DNA from: JAHFUI01 sp041485905 | Lineage (GTDB): Bacteria; Acidobacteriota; Vicinamibacteria; Vicinamibacterales; CAVVIG01 | NCBI GenBank assembly: GCA_041485905.1 | Contig: JBGPKK010000106.1 | Coordinates: 1-15,397 of the forward strand | DNA length: 15,397 bases | Direction: 5' to 3' | Shown here: positions 7,858 to 14,054 of the stretch, piece by piece | Numbering within the stretch: the first letter of the stretch is position 1 | Layout: each line of letters begins with the position of its first letter | Position numbers and translations under genes: made by a program | The notes under the pieces: generated by a model | What the model was told of the DNA's origin: nothing | The model's database searches: none | Seen by the model: only the letters and a program-made list of their open reading frames with translations

Positions 7858-9087
7858 ATGGAGCAACCCTGGAAAACCGACAAGTGGTTCACAAGCCCCT
7901 GGTGTTATCTGCCAGAGGTGCGGAAAAATGACCGCTTTCCGCAGAAGATCAAGATCCACGATGTGACCCTGCGCGACGGCGAGCAGCAGACGTCGATCGT
8001 GTTCCGCCGAGAAGAAAAGGTGGCGATTGCCCGCAAGCTCGATGCGCTCGGCGTGCACCGAATCGAGGCCGGCATGCCGGCGGTCTCGGATCAGGACAAA
8101 GCCGCGATTGAGGACATCGCCGCGCTGGGCCTGAAGGCCGAGGTGTTCGCGTTCGCGCGCTGCATCCCTGACGAGATCAAAGTGGTCAAGGCGTGCGGAT
8201 GCAAGGGCGTCGTCATCGAGATCCCCGCCAGCGATCACATGATCAAGAACGCCTACGGCTGGTCCCTGGACCGGGCCATGAAGGCGTCGATCGACACGAC
8301 GCGCGCGGCGAAAGAGGCGGGCCTCTACACGGTCTTCTTCACAATAGACGCGACGCGCACGGAGCTCGGCCGGTTCCTCGACATCGTCGAGCAGGTGGCG
8401 ACCGAAGGCCACATGGATGCCCTGACCATGGCCGACACCATGGGCGTCGCCACCCCGGACGCGATCCAGCTTGCGGTGAAGCAGGTGATCGAGCGGCTGA
8501 AGAAGCCGGTGGAGATCCACTGCCACCAGGATTTCGGCATCGGCGTCTCGAACACGATTTCCGCCCTTCAGGCCGGCGCCTCCGTGGCACACACGACCGT
8601 CACGGGTCTGGGCGAGCGAGCCGGCAACGTGCCGATGGAAGACGTGGTGATGTCGCTCCTGTGCCTGTACGGCATCGACCTCGGCATCCGCACCGAGCAG
8701 TTCTGCGAGGTGTCGCGCTTCGTGCTCGATCTGGCGAAAGTATCGGTGGCTCCCAACCGTCCGATCGTGGGCGACAAACTCTACGAGGTGGAGTCGGGCA
8801 TCATCGCCGGGTGGATCCGCATGGCGCGCAAGGACAATCCGCTCGAGTACGTCCCGTTCGCGCCAGAGTTGGTCGGTCAGAAACCGGTGTCAATCGTGCT
8901 CGGCAAGAACAGCGGGCCGCCGTCGATGGAAGAATGGTGCGAGAAGATCGGCGTCAAAGCGACCGAAGACGAACGGATGGCGATTCTCAAGCAGGTGAAG
9001 GCGAAGTCGTTCGAGAAGAAAGGCCTGCTGACGGAGAACGAGTTCAAGTCGATCGTCGACCGCGTGCTGCAGAAGGCATCAGTGTAG
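7858..9087 (+). CDS. DRE-TIM metallolyase of the isopropylmalate/citramalate/homocitrate synthase superfamily
   Basis: This 409-aa TIM-barrel enzyme (HMGL-like, PF00682) makes or breaks a carbon-carbon bond next to a carboxylate, usually between an acyl-CoA and a 2-keto acid. Visible hallmarks are LRDGEQQ (R39, D40, E42, Q43), the metal ligands HCH (H221, H223) with HCHQDFG instead of the usual HCHNDxG, N232, and the loop GLGERAGNVPMED (250-262). It has no LeuA C-terminal regulatory domain, so it matches the short homocitrate/citramalate synthase-like type. The ATG at 7858 follows GGAGG by 4 bases; upstream in-frame codons overlap the divergent gene and lack homology. It is probably co-transcribed with the SRPBCC gene 26 bases downstream. 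The reaction is unassigned: biosynthetic synthase, or lyase in the neighbouring catabolic set. Confidence 0.88.
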   Translation: MEQPWKTDKWFTSPWCYLPEVRKNDRFPQKIKIHDVTLRDGEQQTSIVFRREEKVAIARKLDALGVHRIEAGMPAVSDQDKAAIEDIAALGLKAEVFAFARCIPDEIKVVKACGCKGVVIEIPASDHMIKNAYGWSLDRAMKASIDTTRAAKEAGLYTVFFTIDATRTELGRFLDIVEQVATEGHMDALTMADTMGVATPDAIQLAVKQVIERLKKPVEIHCHQDFGIGVSNTISALQAGASVAHTTVTGLGERAGNVPMEDVVMSLLCLYGIDLGIRTEQFCEVSRFVLDLAKVSVAPNRPIVGDKLYEVESGIIAGWIRMARKDNPLEYVPFAPELVGQKPVSIVLGKNSGPPSMEEWCEKIGVKATEDERMAILKQVKAKSFEKKGLLTENEFKSIVDRVLQKASV

Positions 9088-9113
9088 AGTATCGATGGAA
9101 GAGAGATAACACG

Positions 9114-9566
9114 ATGACATCGGTAACGGTTGTCACTCAGGTCGCGGCTCCGGTCGAGCGGGTGTTTGACGTGTTCACGGACCTCGAACATGCTGCCGAG
9201 CGCGTATCGAACATTCAGGAGATCGAGGTGCTGACGACTGGAGGATTCGAGTTGGGGACGCGGTGGTTGGAGACACGCGAGGTGCTGGGGCAGATGGACT
9301 CGGCCGAGATGGAAGTAACGGCGTTCGAGCGGAACCGCACGTATACCATTACGCATCACAAGGCGGGCACGCGGATCGATACGGTGTTCACCTTCGAGCC
9401 TTTCGAAGACAGCACCAAGGTTCGGATCGAGTTCGTTCTCGAAAGCCACGGGCTTCCTCCCGGGTTGCTGGCACCGCTGGGGTGGGCCATCGCCGGCAAG
9501 GTGCGGGACGTGATCAGCCGTGACCTCGCAGACCTCAAAGACTCCTTGCAAAAACGACCTGCCTGA
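9114..9566 (+). CDS. SRPBCC / START-like ligand-binding protein (polyketide cyclase/dehydrase family)
   Basis: This 150-aa protein has the SRPBCC pattern. The opening strand VTVVTQVAAPVERVFDVFTD leads into the family helix ('PVERVFDVFTDLEHAAE'), followed by alternating strands (GTRWLETREV, YTITHHKAGTRIDTVFTF, TKVRIEFVLE) and a long C-terminal helix (WAIAGKVRDVISRDLADLKDSL). Members bind hydrophobic ligands in a deep cavity, and a few are cyclases or hydrolases. The ATG is preceded by GGAAGAGAG. It lies 26 bases after the lyase gene in the same direction, suggesting one transcript, but no functional link is known. It is cytoplasmic, with no signal peptide or membrane segment. Confidence 0.85.
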   Translation: MTSVTVVTQVAAPVERVFDVFTDLEHAAERVSNIQEIEVLTTGGFELGTRWLETREVLGQMDSAEMEVTAFERNRTYTITHHKAGTRIDTVFTFEPFEDSTKVRIEFVLESHGLPPGLLAPLGWAIAGKVRDVISRDLADLKDSLQKRPA

Positions 9567-9656
9567 CGCCGGCCGGACGGACGGATTGCCGCACCATGTG
9601 GACCTCGGCCCATTCCCAGGTACGAGAAGACAAACCGCCGTACGGAGAGTGTCGGG

Positions 9657-9863
9657 ATGCATGAAGTTCGATCGATCCTAGACGGCCGAGACGTCTGTCA
9701 CGTGTCGGTCGAACCCAGCGATCATCCTGTCTACGTCGAAGAAGGGCAGACGGCCACATTTTTTCTCCGCATCGGAAATGGGACTCGAGCCCTTCCCGTG
9801 AACGAAACTGTTCAGTACGTGCAAACGCGCTGGGGCGGTGGGAAGTGGGTGCCGTGGGAATGA
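9657..9863 (+). pseudogene. C-terminal stub of an AlbA_2 (Schlafen-like)-domain protein
   Basis: The 68 codons read through DGRDVCHVSVEPSDHPVYVEEG to FFLRIGNGTRALPVNETVQY and end in QTRWGGG. From memory this matches the last ~60 residues of large proteins with an AlbA_2 / AAA_4 DNA-binding domain (pattern C-x-I-x-V-x-P-S-x-x-P-V-Y, then F-Y-x-R-x-G-N-x-T-R). Nothing resembling the N-terminal several hundred residues lies upstream, where the SRPBCC gene ends 90 bases away. I read it as a 5'-truncated remnant. GGAGAG lies upstream of the ATG, so a short peptide might still be made. Its neighbours are also degraded genes. The match is from recalled family patterns, not a search. Confidence 0.6.
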
Positions 9864-9941
9864 TGACCGAATGATCCCCAGGGGAAGCGAAGAGAAGCGA
9901 TTGGTCGATGCGATGCTCATGGCGGTGCCGAGGTGAACCGA

Positions 9942-10874
9942 ATGGAACCTACGATCAAGCAGCTCGTGTTGAAGCGCTTTCGCAGCATTCCTTCCGAGCG
10001 AATCACCCTCGACAACCCGACCATCTTCGTCGGGCGCAATGGCTCGGGGAAGAGCAATCTTGTCAGCGCGTTTTCCTTCCTTGCGGAGGCGATGGCGTCG
10101 CCGCTCCAGGCGGTGTTCGACAAGGCGGGGGGATCTCGGCCGTCCGCAACCGTACCTCCGGCCAGAGCTATCCGCCGAATCTCGGGTTGCGTGTGGATTT
10201 CGGCCGCATGAACGGCAAGGCCGTGTCCGGTTTCTACGCGTTTGAGGTGAAGGCGTTACCGAACTACGGTTTCTCTGTGGTACGAGAGCAGTGTTCGGTC
10301 GAGTTCGACGGGGGGACTCGCTCGTGGTTCGATCGGGTGGGTACGAGGTTCACGTCCAACGTTGGAGGCGTAAAGCCCGCGCTCGACCCCGCTTCGCTCA
10401 GTCTGCCATTGGTCGGCGGCGAGGCGACGTTCGCGCCGGTGCTCCGGACGCTGGCGTCGATGCGCGTGTACTCCATCGAGCCGAGCAAGCTCCGCGAGAT
10501 GCAGGAACCCGACAGCAGCGTCAGCCTCAAGCCGGACGGTGGCAACGTGACCAGCGTACTCAAGGAGATCGAGCGCCAATCGAAGGACGATTTTCGACGC
10601 ATCTCTGACATTCTCGCCACGATCGTTCCGAACACGAAGCGAGTGGCGGTGATGAAGCACGGCAAGAACCTGTCACTTCACCGATCGGCACCTGCGCATT
10701 GTGGAGTGGGCGGAAGGCGCGACACGAGTCGCGCCGGTCTCTGATTCGACGCGCCAAGCGTTGCAAGAGCATCTGATGGGTGCGGGCGAATTGCTGCGCT
10801 CGAACGCCCTCGATCCGGCGCCGCTGTTCAAGGAGGAGCTGGAGCAGGACAGCTTGTTCGAGGACCTCGCATGA
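9942..10874 (+). pseudogene. AAA_21-type ATPase of a DUF4276-linked pair, frameshifted and internally deleted
   Basis: The ATG at 9942 sits 5 bases after a perfect GAGGTGA. The first part has RFRSIP and the Walker A loop GRNGSGKSN, as in RecF/OLD/SMC-like ATPases (AAA_21). Three reading frames are needed. The first runs to about 10127. A second runs from the G6 tract (10127-10132) to about 10675, containing GISAVRNRTSGQSYPPNLGL, VYSIEPSKLREMQ and DILATIVPNTKRV. A third runs from about 10677 to the TGA at 10872-10874, with DRHLRIVEWAEGATRV and the family-type ending LFEDLA. Between the second and third parts, roughly 90-100 residues expected in the family are absent, including the ABC-type signature and Walker B (EEPE-like) regions. 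ATP hydrolysis should therefore be lost. Its stop overlaps the next start (ATGA), showing the pair was once an operon. Defence-type role inferred only. Confidence 0.8.
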
Positions 10875-11128
10875 TCATCCAGCCAATCGTCGAGGGACAG
10901 GGTGACGAGGTTGCTGTGCCGTTGCTCCTGCGCCGACTGCGGGACGAGGCCCAAGCGTGGGGGCTCGATGTCGGCAGGCCTCATCGCAAGCGGCGCACGC
11001 ATCTCAACCCGGAGAATGCGTACCGGCGCGGCCGCAGCTTCCGGAGGCTGGTGAGCGCCTTCGGTGCGCTTGCCACAGCCGCTGGTGTGGCCCCTGCGGT
11101 GTGGCCGCCCGCCGCATGGGTTTCGTGA
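10871..11128 (+). pseudogene. DUF4276-family protein with its middle deleted
   Basis: The ATG overlaps the ATPase stop codon (ATGA). The N-terminus MIIQPIVEGQGDEVAVPLLL is typical of DUF4276, a TOPRIM-like family commonly coded after AAA ATPases; the early EGxGDE acidic motif is the first catalytic-type signature. After VGRPHRKRR (about residue 44) the text jumps, still in frame, to NPENAYRRGRSFRRLVSAFG and WPPAAW, which fits the usual C-terminal end. Family members are, from memory, about 200-230 aa; this one is 85 aa, so roughly 120-140 residues are missing, including the second acidic (DxD-type) region. The reading frame is open, so a short protein may be produced, but catalytic activity is unlikely. 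I class it as a decayed gene; a genuine mini-version is the less likely alternative. Confidence 0.7.
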
Positions 11129-11165
11129 ACGTTACCAGGATCATGCTCGGCATCTGAGGAAGCAT

Positions 11166-11375
11166 ATGGGATTTGGTGGTTTCTCATGGAAGCGCGCTGT
11201 GGGCCTGTCTGCAGCAAAGTCACGGCTCTCAAGACGCATCGGGATACCGCTGACCAAGAGCGGTCGTCAGCGCAAGCTAGGCAAGATGGTTTCCGGTGGT
11301 GGGTGCCTGGTCGTGCTGCTATGTGTGGTTTCGATTCCAGTGGCTTTCGCCGCGCTTCTGATCGTGCTGCTTTGA
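11166..11375 (+). CDS. Small basic protein with one C-terminal membrane segment
   Basis: This 69-aa protein starts at an ATG preceded by GAGGAAG at 4-base spacing. The N-terminal ~45 residues are basic and glycine/serine rich (GFSWKRAVGLSAAKSRLSRR, then PLTKSGRQRKLG). Residues ~47-69 form one hydrophobic segment (CLVVLLCVVSIPVAFAALLI). The 'SWKR...SRxIGIPLTKSGRQRKxG' pattern looks like a conserved small-protein family I have seen without a known function. The basic part should stay in the cytoplasm and could touch nucleic acid or lipid headgroups; that is inference. It lies just after the decayed DUF4276 gene, converges with the CorA-like gene 40 bases away, and is one of the few apparently intact genes in the decay zone. 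Confidence 0.65.
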   Translation: MGFGGFSWKRAVGLSAAKSRLSRRIGIPLTKSGRQRKLGKMVSGGGCLVVLLCVVSIPVAFAALLIVLL

Positions 11376-11415
11376 ACAACCCGGCGCCATGCCGATCGAC
11401 ACAAAGCGGACGGCC

Positions 11416-12822
11416 CTACTTCAGCCATCCCCTCACGGCGAACACGTAGAGCACCGTCGCCATTCCCATCGCGACGCCGAACGCCACTTGACCTAGCGTG
11501 ATCGGCCACGGATTCCCCGCGACGTTCATGCCGAGCAGGCCCCCGGCGACCGACGGGATCAACCCGAGGAAGCTGACGATGGCGAGCAGCTTGAGGAACG
11601 CATTCATCTCGAAGGATTTGAAATTGATGTGCAGCTCGATGAGCGTCTTGACCTCCTCTTTGCTCTTGTTGACTGTCTCGTAAAGGGACTCCGTTTCCGC
11701 CAGGAGATTGTCGAGGTACTTTTCTTCCCTCAGGTCCGTGCCGCGGAGCTTCGCCTTCCCGCCAGCAAGTGCCCGGACGATGGCTTTGACGTGCCAGAGA
11801 TCGAGGGCGGTGGTCGAGATTTCGCGGCGTAGCCGGAACGACTCCCGGAGGAAGACGTTGCCGCCCTCCAGGGCCTCCAGGCGGCGCACCTCTTCGTCGA
11901 ATCGGTGCGCGACGAACAGGTTGCGCTCGCGAGCCACCGACAGAAGGGCGCAGGCGATTCGGGCGGGGAATGGAAACTTGGGAAGCACAGTGCGGGTGGA
12001 GAGATGCTCCACCCTGGTGTGAAGATCGAAGGAGCCCGTTGTGGCCGTGAGGATCCAGTCGTTCGTCACAACGGCGAGGAGGCGGTCTCGATGGACTTCC
12101 GGAAAGCCCGCCTCCGCACACGTCGGCATCTGCAGGATCAGCGTCGCATGTTGCGCGCCTTCGCGCAGCTTCGCGTGCACGTCCTCGTCGAAAATAGTTG
12201 TGATCTCCTGGTCCGAAACACCTGCGGCGTGAGCGAGTTCATAGAAGCGATCCCGATCCAGATTCGAAGCATGAAACCAGGAGGCGGCCGGCTGGCGCGT
12301 CCAGGCAAGGAAGCTGCCCCAATCGGACCTGACCGGGTGCAGGTCGCCTTCGGCGCCGACGACGCTCACGGCCGGCGTTCTCGCGCGACCGGTCTGGTTC
12401 ATGTCTCCAGGCTTCCGCACCGCGTGGGAGCCGGCGCGTGTGCCGAATGCAACGGCTCTTCCGACGCGCAGCATCCGGAGCATCAGCGATCCGCGTGCAA
12501 GGTCAGAGACCTGGGGCAGGAGGGCGGCGACCGGGCCGAGCACGGTGATCACGTCGACGATTCTCCAGGGGCTCCGGATCCACGCGCGGCGGTCGTGGGC
12601 GACCGCACCCTGAAGGAAGAACTCCGCCGCAAACGTACCCACGAGCACCCACTCGACGACGGTGAGCGCACGCTCGACGCCGGGGCTGACGTCAAAGACC
12701 ATCGGGCCCAGCGCTGTCGCAAGGGCGATGAGAGCGAACAGGCCCATAACGCCTTCATTGAAGAAGTGCGCGAGTCTCGTCAGAATCGAACGGGGTTTGT
12801 GGCCGGGATGCTCCGATGGCAT
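11416..12822 (-). CDS. Voltage-sensor-like domain fused to a CorA-type magnesium/divalent cation transporter
   Basis: This membrane protein of about 468 aa has two parts. Residues ~20-140 hold four hydrophobic helices: GLFALIALATALGPMVF, a second helix containing WVLVGTFAAEFFLQG, a third with IVDVITVLGPVAALLP, and a fourth with arginines at three-residue steps (RMLRVGRAVAFGTRAG). This resembles S1-S4 of voltage-gated channels (Ion_trans), without the S5-S6 pore. Residues ~170-400 match the CorA cytoplasmic domain, ending in a long helix (ETVNKSKEEVKTLIELHINF). Two C-terminal helices follow, and the first ends in GMN (431-433), the CorA/MRS2 signature. CorA works as a pentamer. The ATG at 12822 was chosen; a GTG at 12840 (six codons longer) is possible but has its GAGGA directly abutting. 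No frame damage is seen, in contrast to the genes around it. Confidence 0.85.
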   Translation of the reverse strand: MPSEHPGHKPRSILTRLAHFFNEGVMGLFALIALATALGPMVFDVSPGVERALTVVEWVLVGTFAAEFFLQGAVAHDRRAWIRSPWRIVDVITVLGPVAALLPQVSDLARGSLMLRMLRVGRAVAFGTRAGSHAVRKPGDMNQTGRARTPAVSVVGAEGDLHPVRSDWGSFLAWTRQPAASWFHASNLDRDRFYELAHAAGVSDQEITTIFDEDVHAKLREGAQHATLILQMPTCAEAGFPEVHRDRLLAVVTNDWILTATTGSFDLHTRVEHLSTRTVLPKFPFPARIACALLSVARERNLFVAHRFDEEVRRLEALEGGNVFLRESFRLRREISTTALDLWHVKAIVRALAGGKAKLRGTDLREEKYLDNLLAETESLYETVNKSKEEVKTLIELHINFKSFEMNAFLKLLAIVSFLGLIPSVAGGLLGMNVAGNPWPITLGQVAFGVAMGMATVLYVFAVRGWLK

Positions 12823-12836
12823 GCGTGGAATGTATC
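12823..12836 (-). promoter_or_regulatory. Possible leaderless -10 box (TACATT) of the CorA-like gene
   Basis: On the minus strand GATACATT ends 6 bases before the ATG at 12822, and no Shine-Dalgarno lies at a usable distance from that ATG. The arrangement parallels the TATAAT-to-ATG spacing at 5019. There is no evident -35 box. If the GTG at 12840 is the true start, this match falls inside the gene and means nothing. Confidence 0.25.
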
Positions 12837-12854
12837 GCACTCCTCGGTGAAAAA

Positions 12855-13312
12855 GGCCGTCACGATGCCCGGGAGCTCGACGGGGCCGGGGCCGATGGGC
12901 TGGTCCTCTTCAACCGTTTCTACCAGCCCGACATCGACCCAGAGGAGCTGACCGCCACGCGCACGCTTCACCTCTCGGATTCTTCGGAATTGCGCCTTCG
13001 CCTGCACTGGATGGCCATCCTCTCCGGGCGCGTCCGCGCGTCGCTTGCGGTCACCGGCGGCGTGCACACCGCGCTCGACGCGTCAAGGCCACGATGGCCG
13101 GTGCCCATGTCACGCAGATGGTTTCGGCGCTCCTGATGCACGGGCCCGTGCATCTCCGAACGGTGCTGGACGACCTCGCGGCGTGGATGCAGGAGCACGA
13201 GTGGGATTCGCTCGCCGAGATGCGGGGCAACATGAGCCTCTTCAAGGTGCCCGACCCCGACGCGTACGAACGGGCGAATTACATGCTCATGCTGCAGAGT
13301 TGGCGAGCCTGA
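12855..13312 (+). pseudogene. 3' remnant of a dihydroorotate dehydrogenase-like gene, frameshifted
   Basis: From about 12855 the first frame reads ARELDGAGADGLVLFNRFYQ, then TRTLHLSDSSELRLRL and RVRASLAVTGGVHTALD, which is the C-terminal half of the flavin-binding barrel in 'dihydroorotate dehydrogenase-like' proteins (FMN phosphate-binding TGG loop). At 13077-13083 (GACGCGTCAAG) one base is missing, and homology continues in the next frame as VKATMAGAHVTQMVSALLMH through ANYMLMLQSW to a TGA at 13310-13312. The N-terminal half, with the catalytic region, is absent: upstream lies the divergent CorA-like start. So the gene is both 5'-truncated and frameshifted and cannot make an active enzyme. 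Full-length relatives are, from memory, about 330 aa; about 150 remain. The exact left boundary is uncertain by some tens of bases. Confidence 0.8.
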
Positions 13313-13324
13313 CGCGCCGCCGGT

Positions 13325-13609
13325 CTAGAGGCGCCTGGGCCATCGCTGGCGTCCATGAAAAACGGCGATGACTTCGAGCCGGTCACCTCGCAACCGGTAC
13401 GGGATCACGTACGGCGTGGCGGGAACTACGAGCTCACGCGTGCCGGACACTCGGCCGGGACCACCAAGATGTGGCAACTCGGCCAGGCGTTCGACGGCGG
13501 ACAAGAGCGCCATAGCGACACGGCCAGCCGCGTCGGGGTTATCGCGCGCGATGTAAGCACGAAGGTCAGCAAGGTGGCCGATCGCGCGCGGCGACCAGAC
13601 GACCCTCAC
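13325..13609 (-). CDS. ParE/RelE-family toxin of a type II toxin-antitoxin pair
   Basis: This 94-aa basic protein has the ParE/RelE toxin pattern: VVWSPRAIGHLADLRAYIAR (N-terminal strand and helix), then a helix AALLSAVERLAELPHLGG-like stretch, G-R-x-x-GTRELVVPATPYVIPYRL and a final strand LEVIAVFHGRQRWP. The R-E-L-x-V...Y-x-I-x-Y-R core is typical of ParE, which poisons gyrase; RelE-type mRNA cleavage cannot be excluded. It starts with GTG at 13609, overlapping the antitoxin stop as GTGA, so translation is coupled and the antitoxin comes first. It has no frame damage. It ends 12 bases from the convergent dihydroorotate dehydrogenase-like remnant. Confidence 0.88.
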   Translation of the reverse strand: MRVVWSPRAIGHLADLRAYIARDNPDAAGRVAMALLSAVERLAELPHLGGPGRVSGTRELVVPATPYVIPYRLRGDRLEVIAVFHGRQRWPRRL

Positions 13610-13866
13610 GCGCGAGGCGTCTTTCGCTCACGCTTCCGGCCCCACGAACGAAGCCAGGTCGACACTTCCTTGTGAGGCACACCGCGGCCTTCACCGAGTT
13701 CTTTGAGGCCAGCCTGAATCTCATCCAGTTGCCAGCTCTCGGCCTCGACAAAGGCGGCGATGGCTTCAGCGGCGAGAAAAGACTTGGAGCGACGTGCGCG
13801 CTTGGCGAGCGCCTCGAGCTGCTTCTTGGTATCGGTGTTGATACGGACAGAAAGGGTTGTCGTCAT
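13606..13866 (-). CDS. Ribbon-helix-helix (CopG/ParD-like) antitoxin
   Basis: This 86-aa protein begins MTTTLSVRINTDTKKQLEAL, the beta strand and first helix of a ribbon-helix-helix DNA-binding domain, followed by the second helix (KSFLAAEAIAAFVEAE). The C-terminal ~40 residues (WQLDEIQAGLKELGEGRGVP, then HKEVSTWLRSW) should wrap the toxin. The antitoxin gene precedes and overlaps the toxin by 4 bases. In this family the antitoxin dimer represses its own promoter, so the AT-rich stretch upstream is the expected operator. The ATG at 13866 is chosen because the domain begins exactly there; there is no good Shine-Dalgarno, and an in-frame ATG ten codons upstream is less likely. Confidence 0.88.
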   Translation of the reverse strand: MTTTLSVRINTDTKKQLEALAKRARRSKSFLAAEAIAAFVEAESWQLDEIQAGLKELGEGRGVPHKEVSTWLRSWGRKRERKTPRA

Positions 13867-13900
13867 CTGTGTTGATATGTGTGTAATGGTATACATCTTA
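13867..13900 (-). promoter_or_regulatory. Putative autoregulated promoter/operator of the toxin-antitoxin operon
   Basis: This is an unusually AT-rich patch directly before the antitoxin ATG. It contains the palindrome GTATAC (13889-13894), repeated TGTG steps (TGTGTT, TGTGTG) with near-regular spacing, and a possible -10 TAAGAT on the minus strand (13900-13895). Ribbon-helix-helix antitoxins bind short repeated half-sites, so this is the natural operator. No -35 box is convincing. Confidence 0.35.
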
Positions 13901-14008
13901 CCGCATCTCACCTCCGCGACCTGCCAGGTAGTTCGCCATTCGGGCGAACATCGGGCGCAGATATGCCTTGGCTTGGGGTGTGTTCTGTTGTGACCCGGAC
14001 CCGTTAGC

Positions 14009-14038
14009 TTTTTCGTGCTTTCGTGTTTTAGTGGCCAC
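14009..14038. repeat. Short intergenic tandem motif (TTTCGTG, 8-bp period) with terminal palindrome
   Basis: TTTCGTG occurs at 14011-14017 and 14019-14025, and a degenerate third copy TTTAGTG at 14027-14033, all at 8-base steps, followed by the palindrome GTGGCCAC (14031-14038). On the minus strand this reads as CACGAAA steps. Similar CACGAA-rich tracts recur between genes in several environmental phyla, from recollection. It lies between the antitoxin and the DUF1330 gene. The rest of 13901-14054 shows no gene or other signal. Confidence 0.55.
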
Positions 14039-14054
14039 GTCCGCATCTCTCGAA

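Noticed and set aside
7818..7892. 25-residue N-terminal extension of the molybdenum hydroxylase
   Set aside because: It would overlap the divergent lyase start and adds nothing that resembles the 2Fe-2S domain, which begins right after the ATG at 7817.
8193..9113. N-terminal extension of the SRPBCC frame into the lyase gene
   Set aside because: The extra ~300 residues are an out-of-frame reading of the lyase; the SRPBCC domain and ribosome binding site start at 9114.
9657..11128. A working, new defence system
   Set aside because: The ATPase lacks Walker B and the partner lacks its central acidic region, so as written neither should be active.
11905..12951. 348-codon plus-strand open frame
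   Set aside because: It is antisense to the voltage-sensor/CorA gene; no motif was seen.
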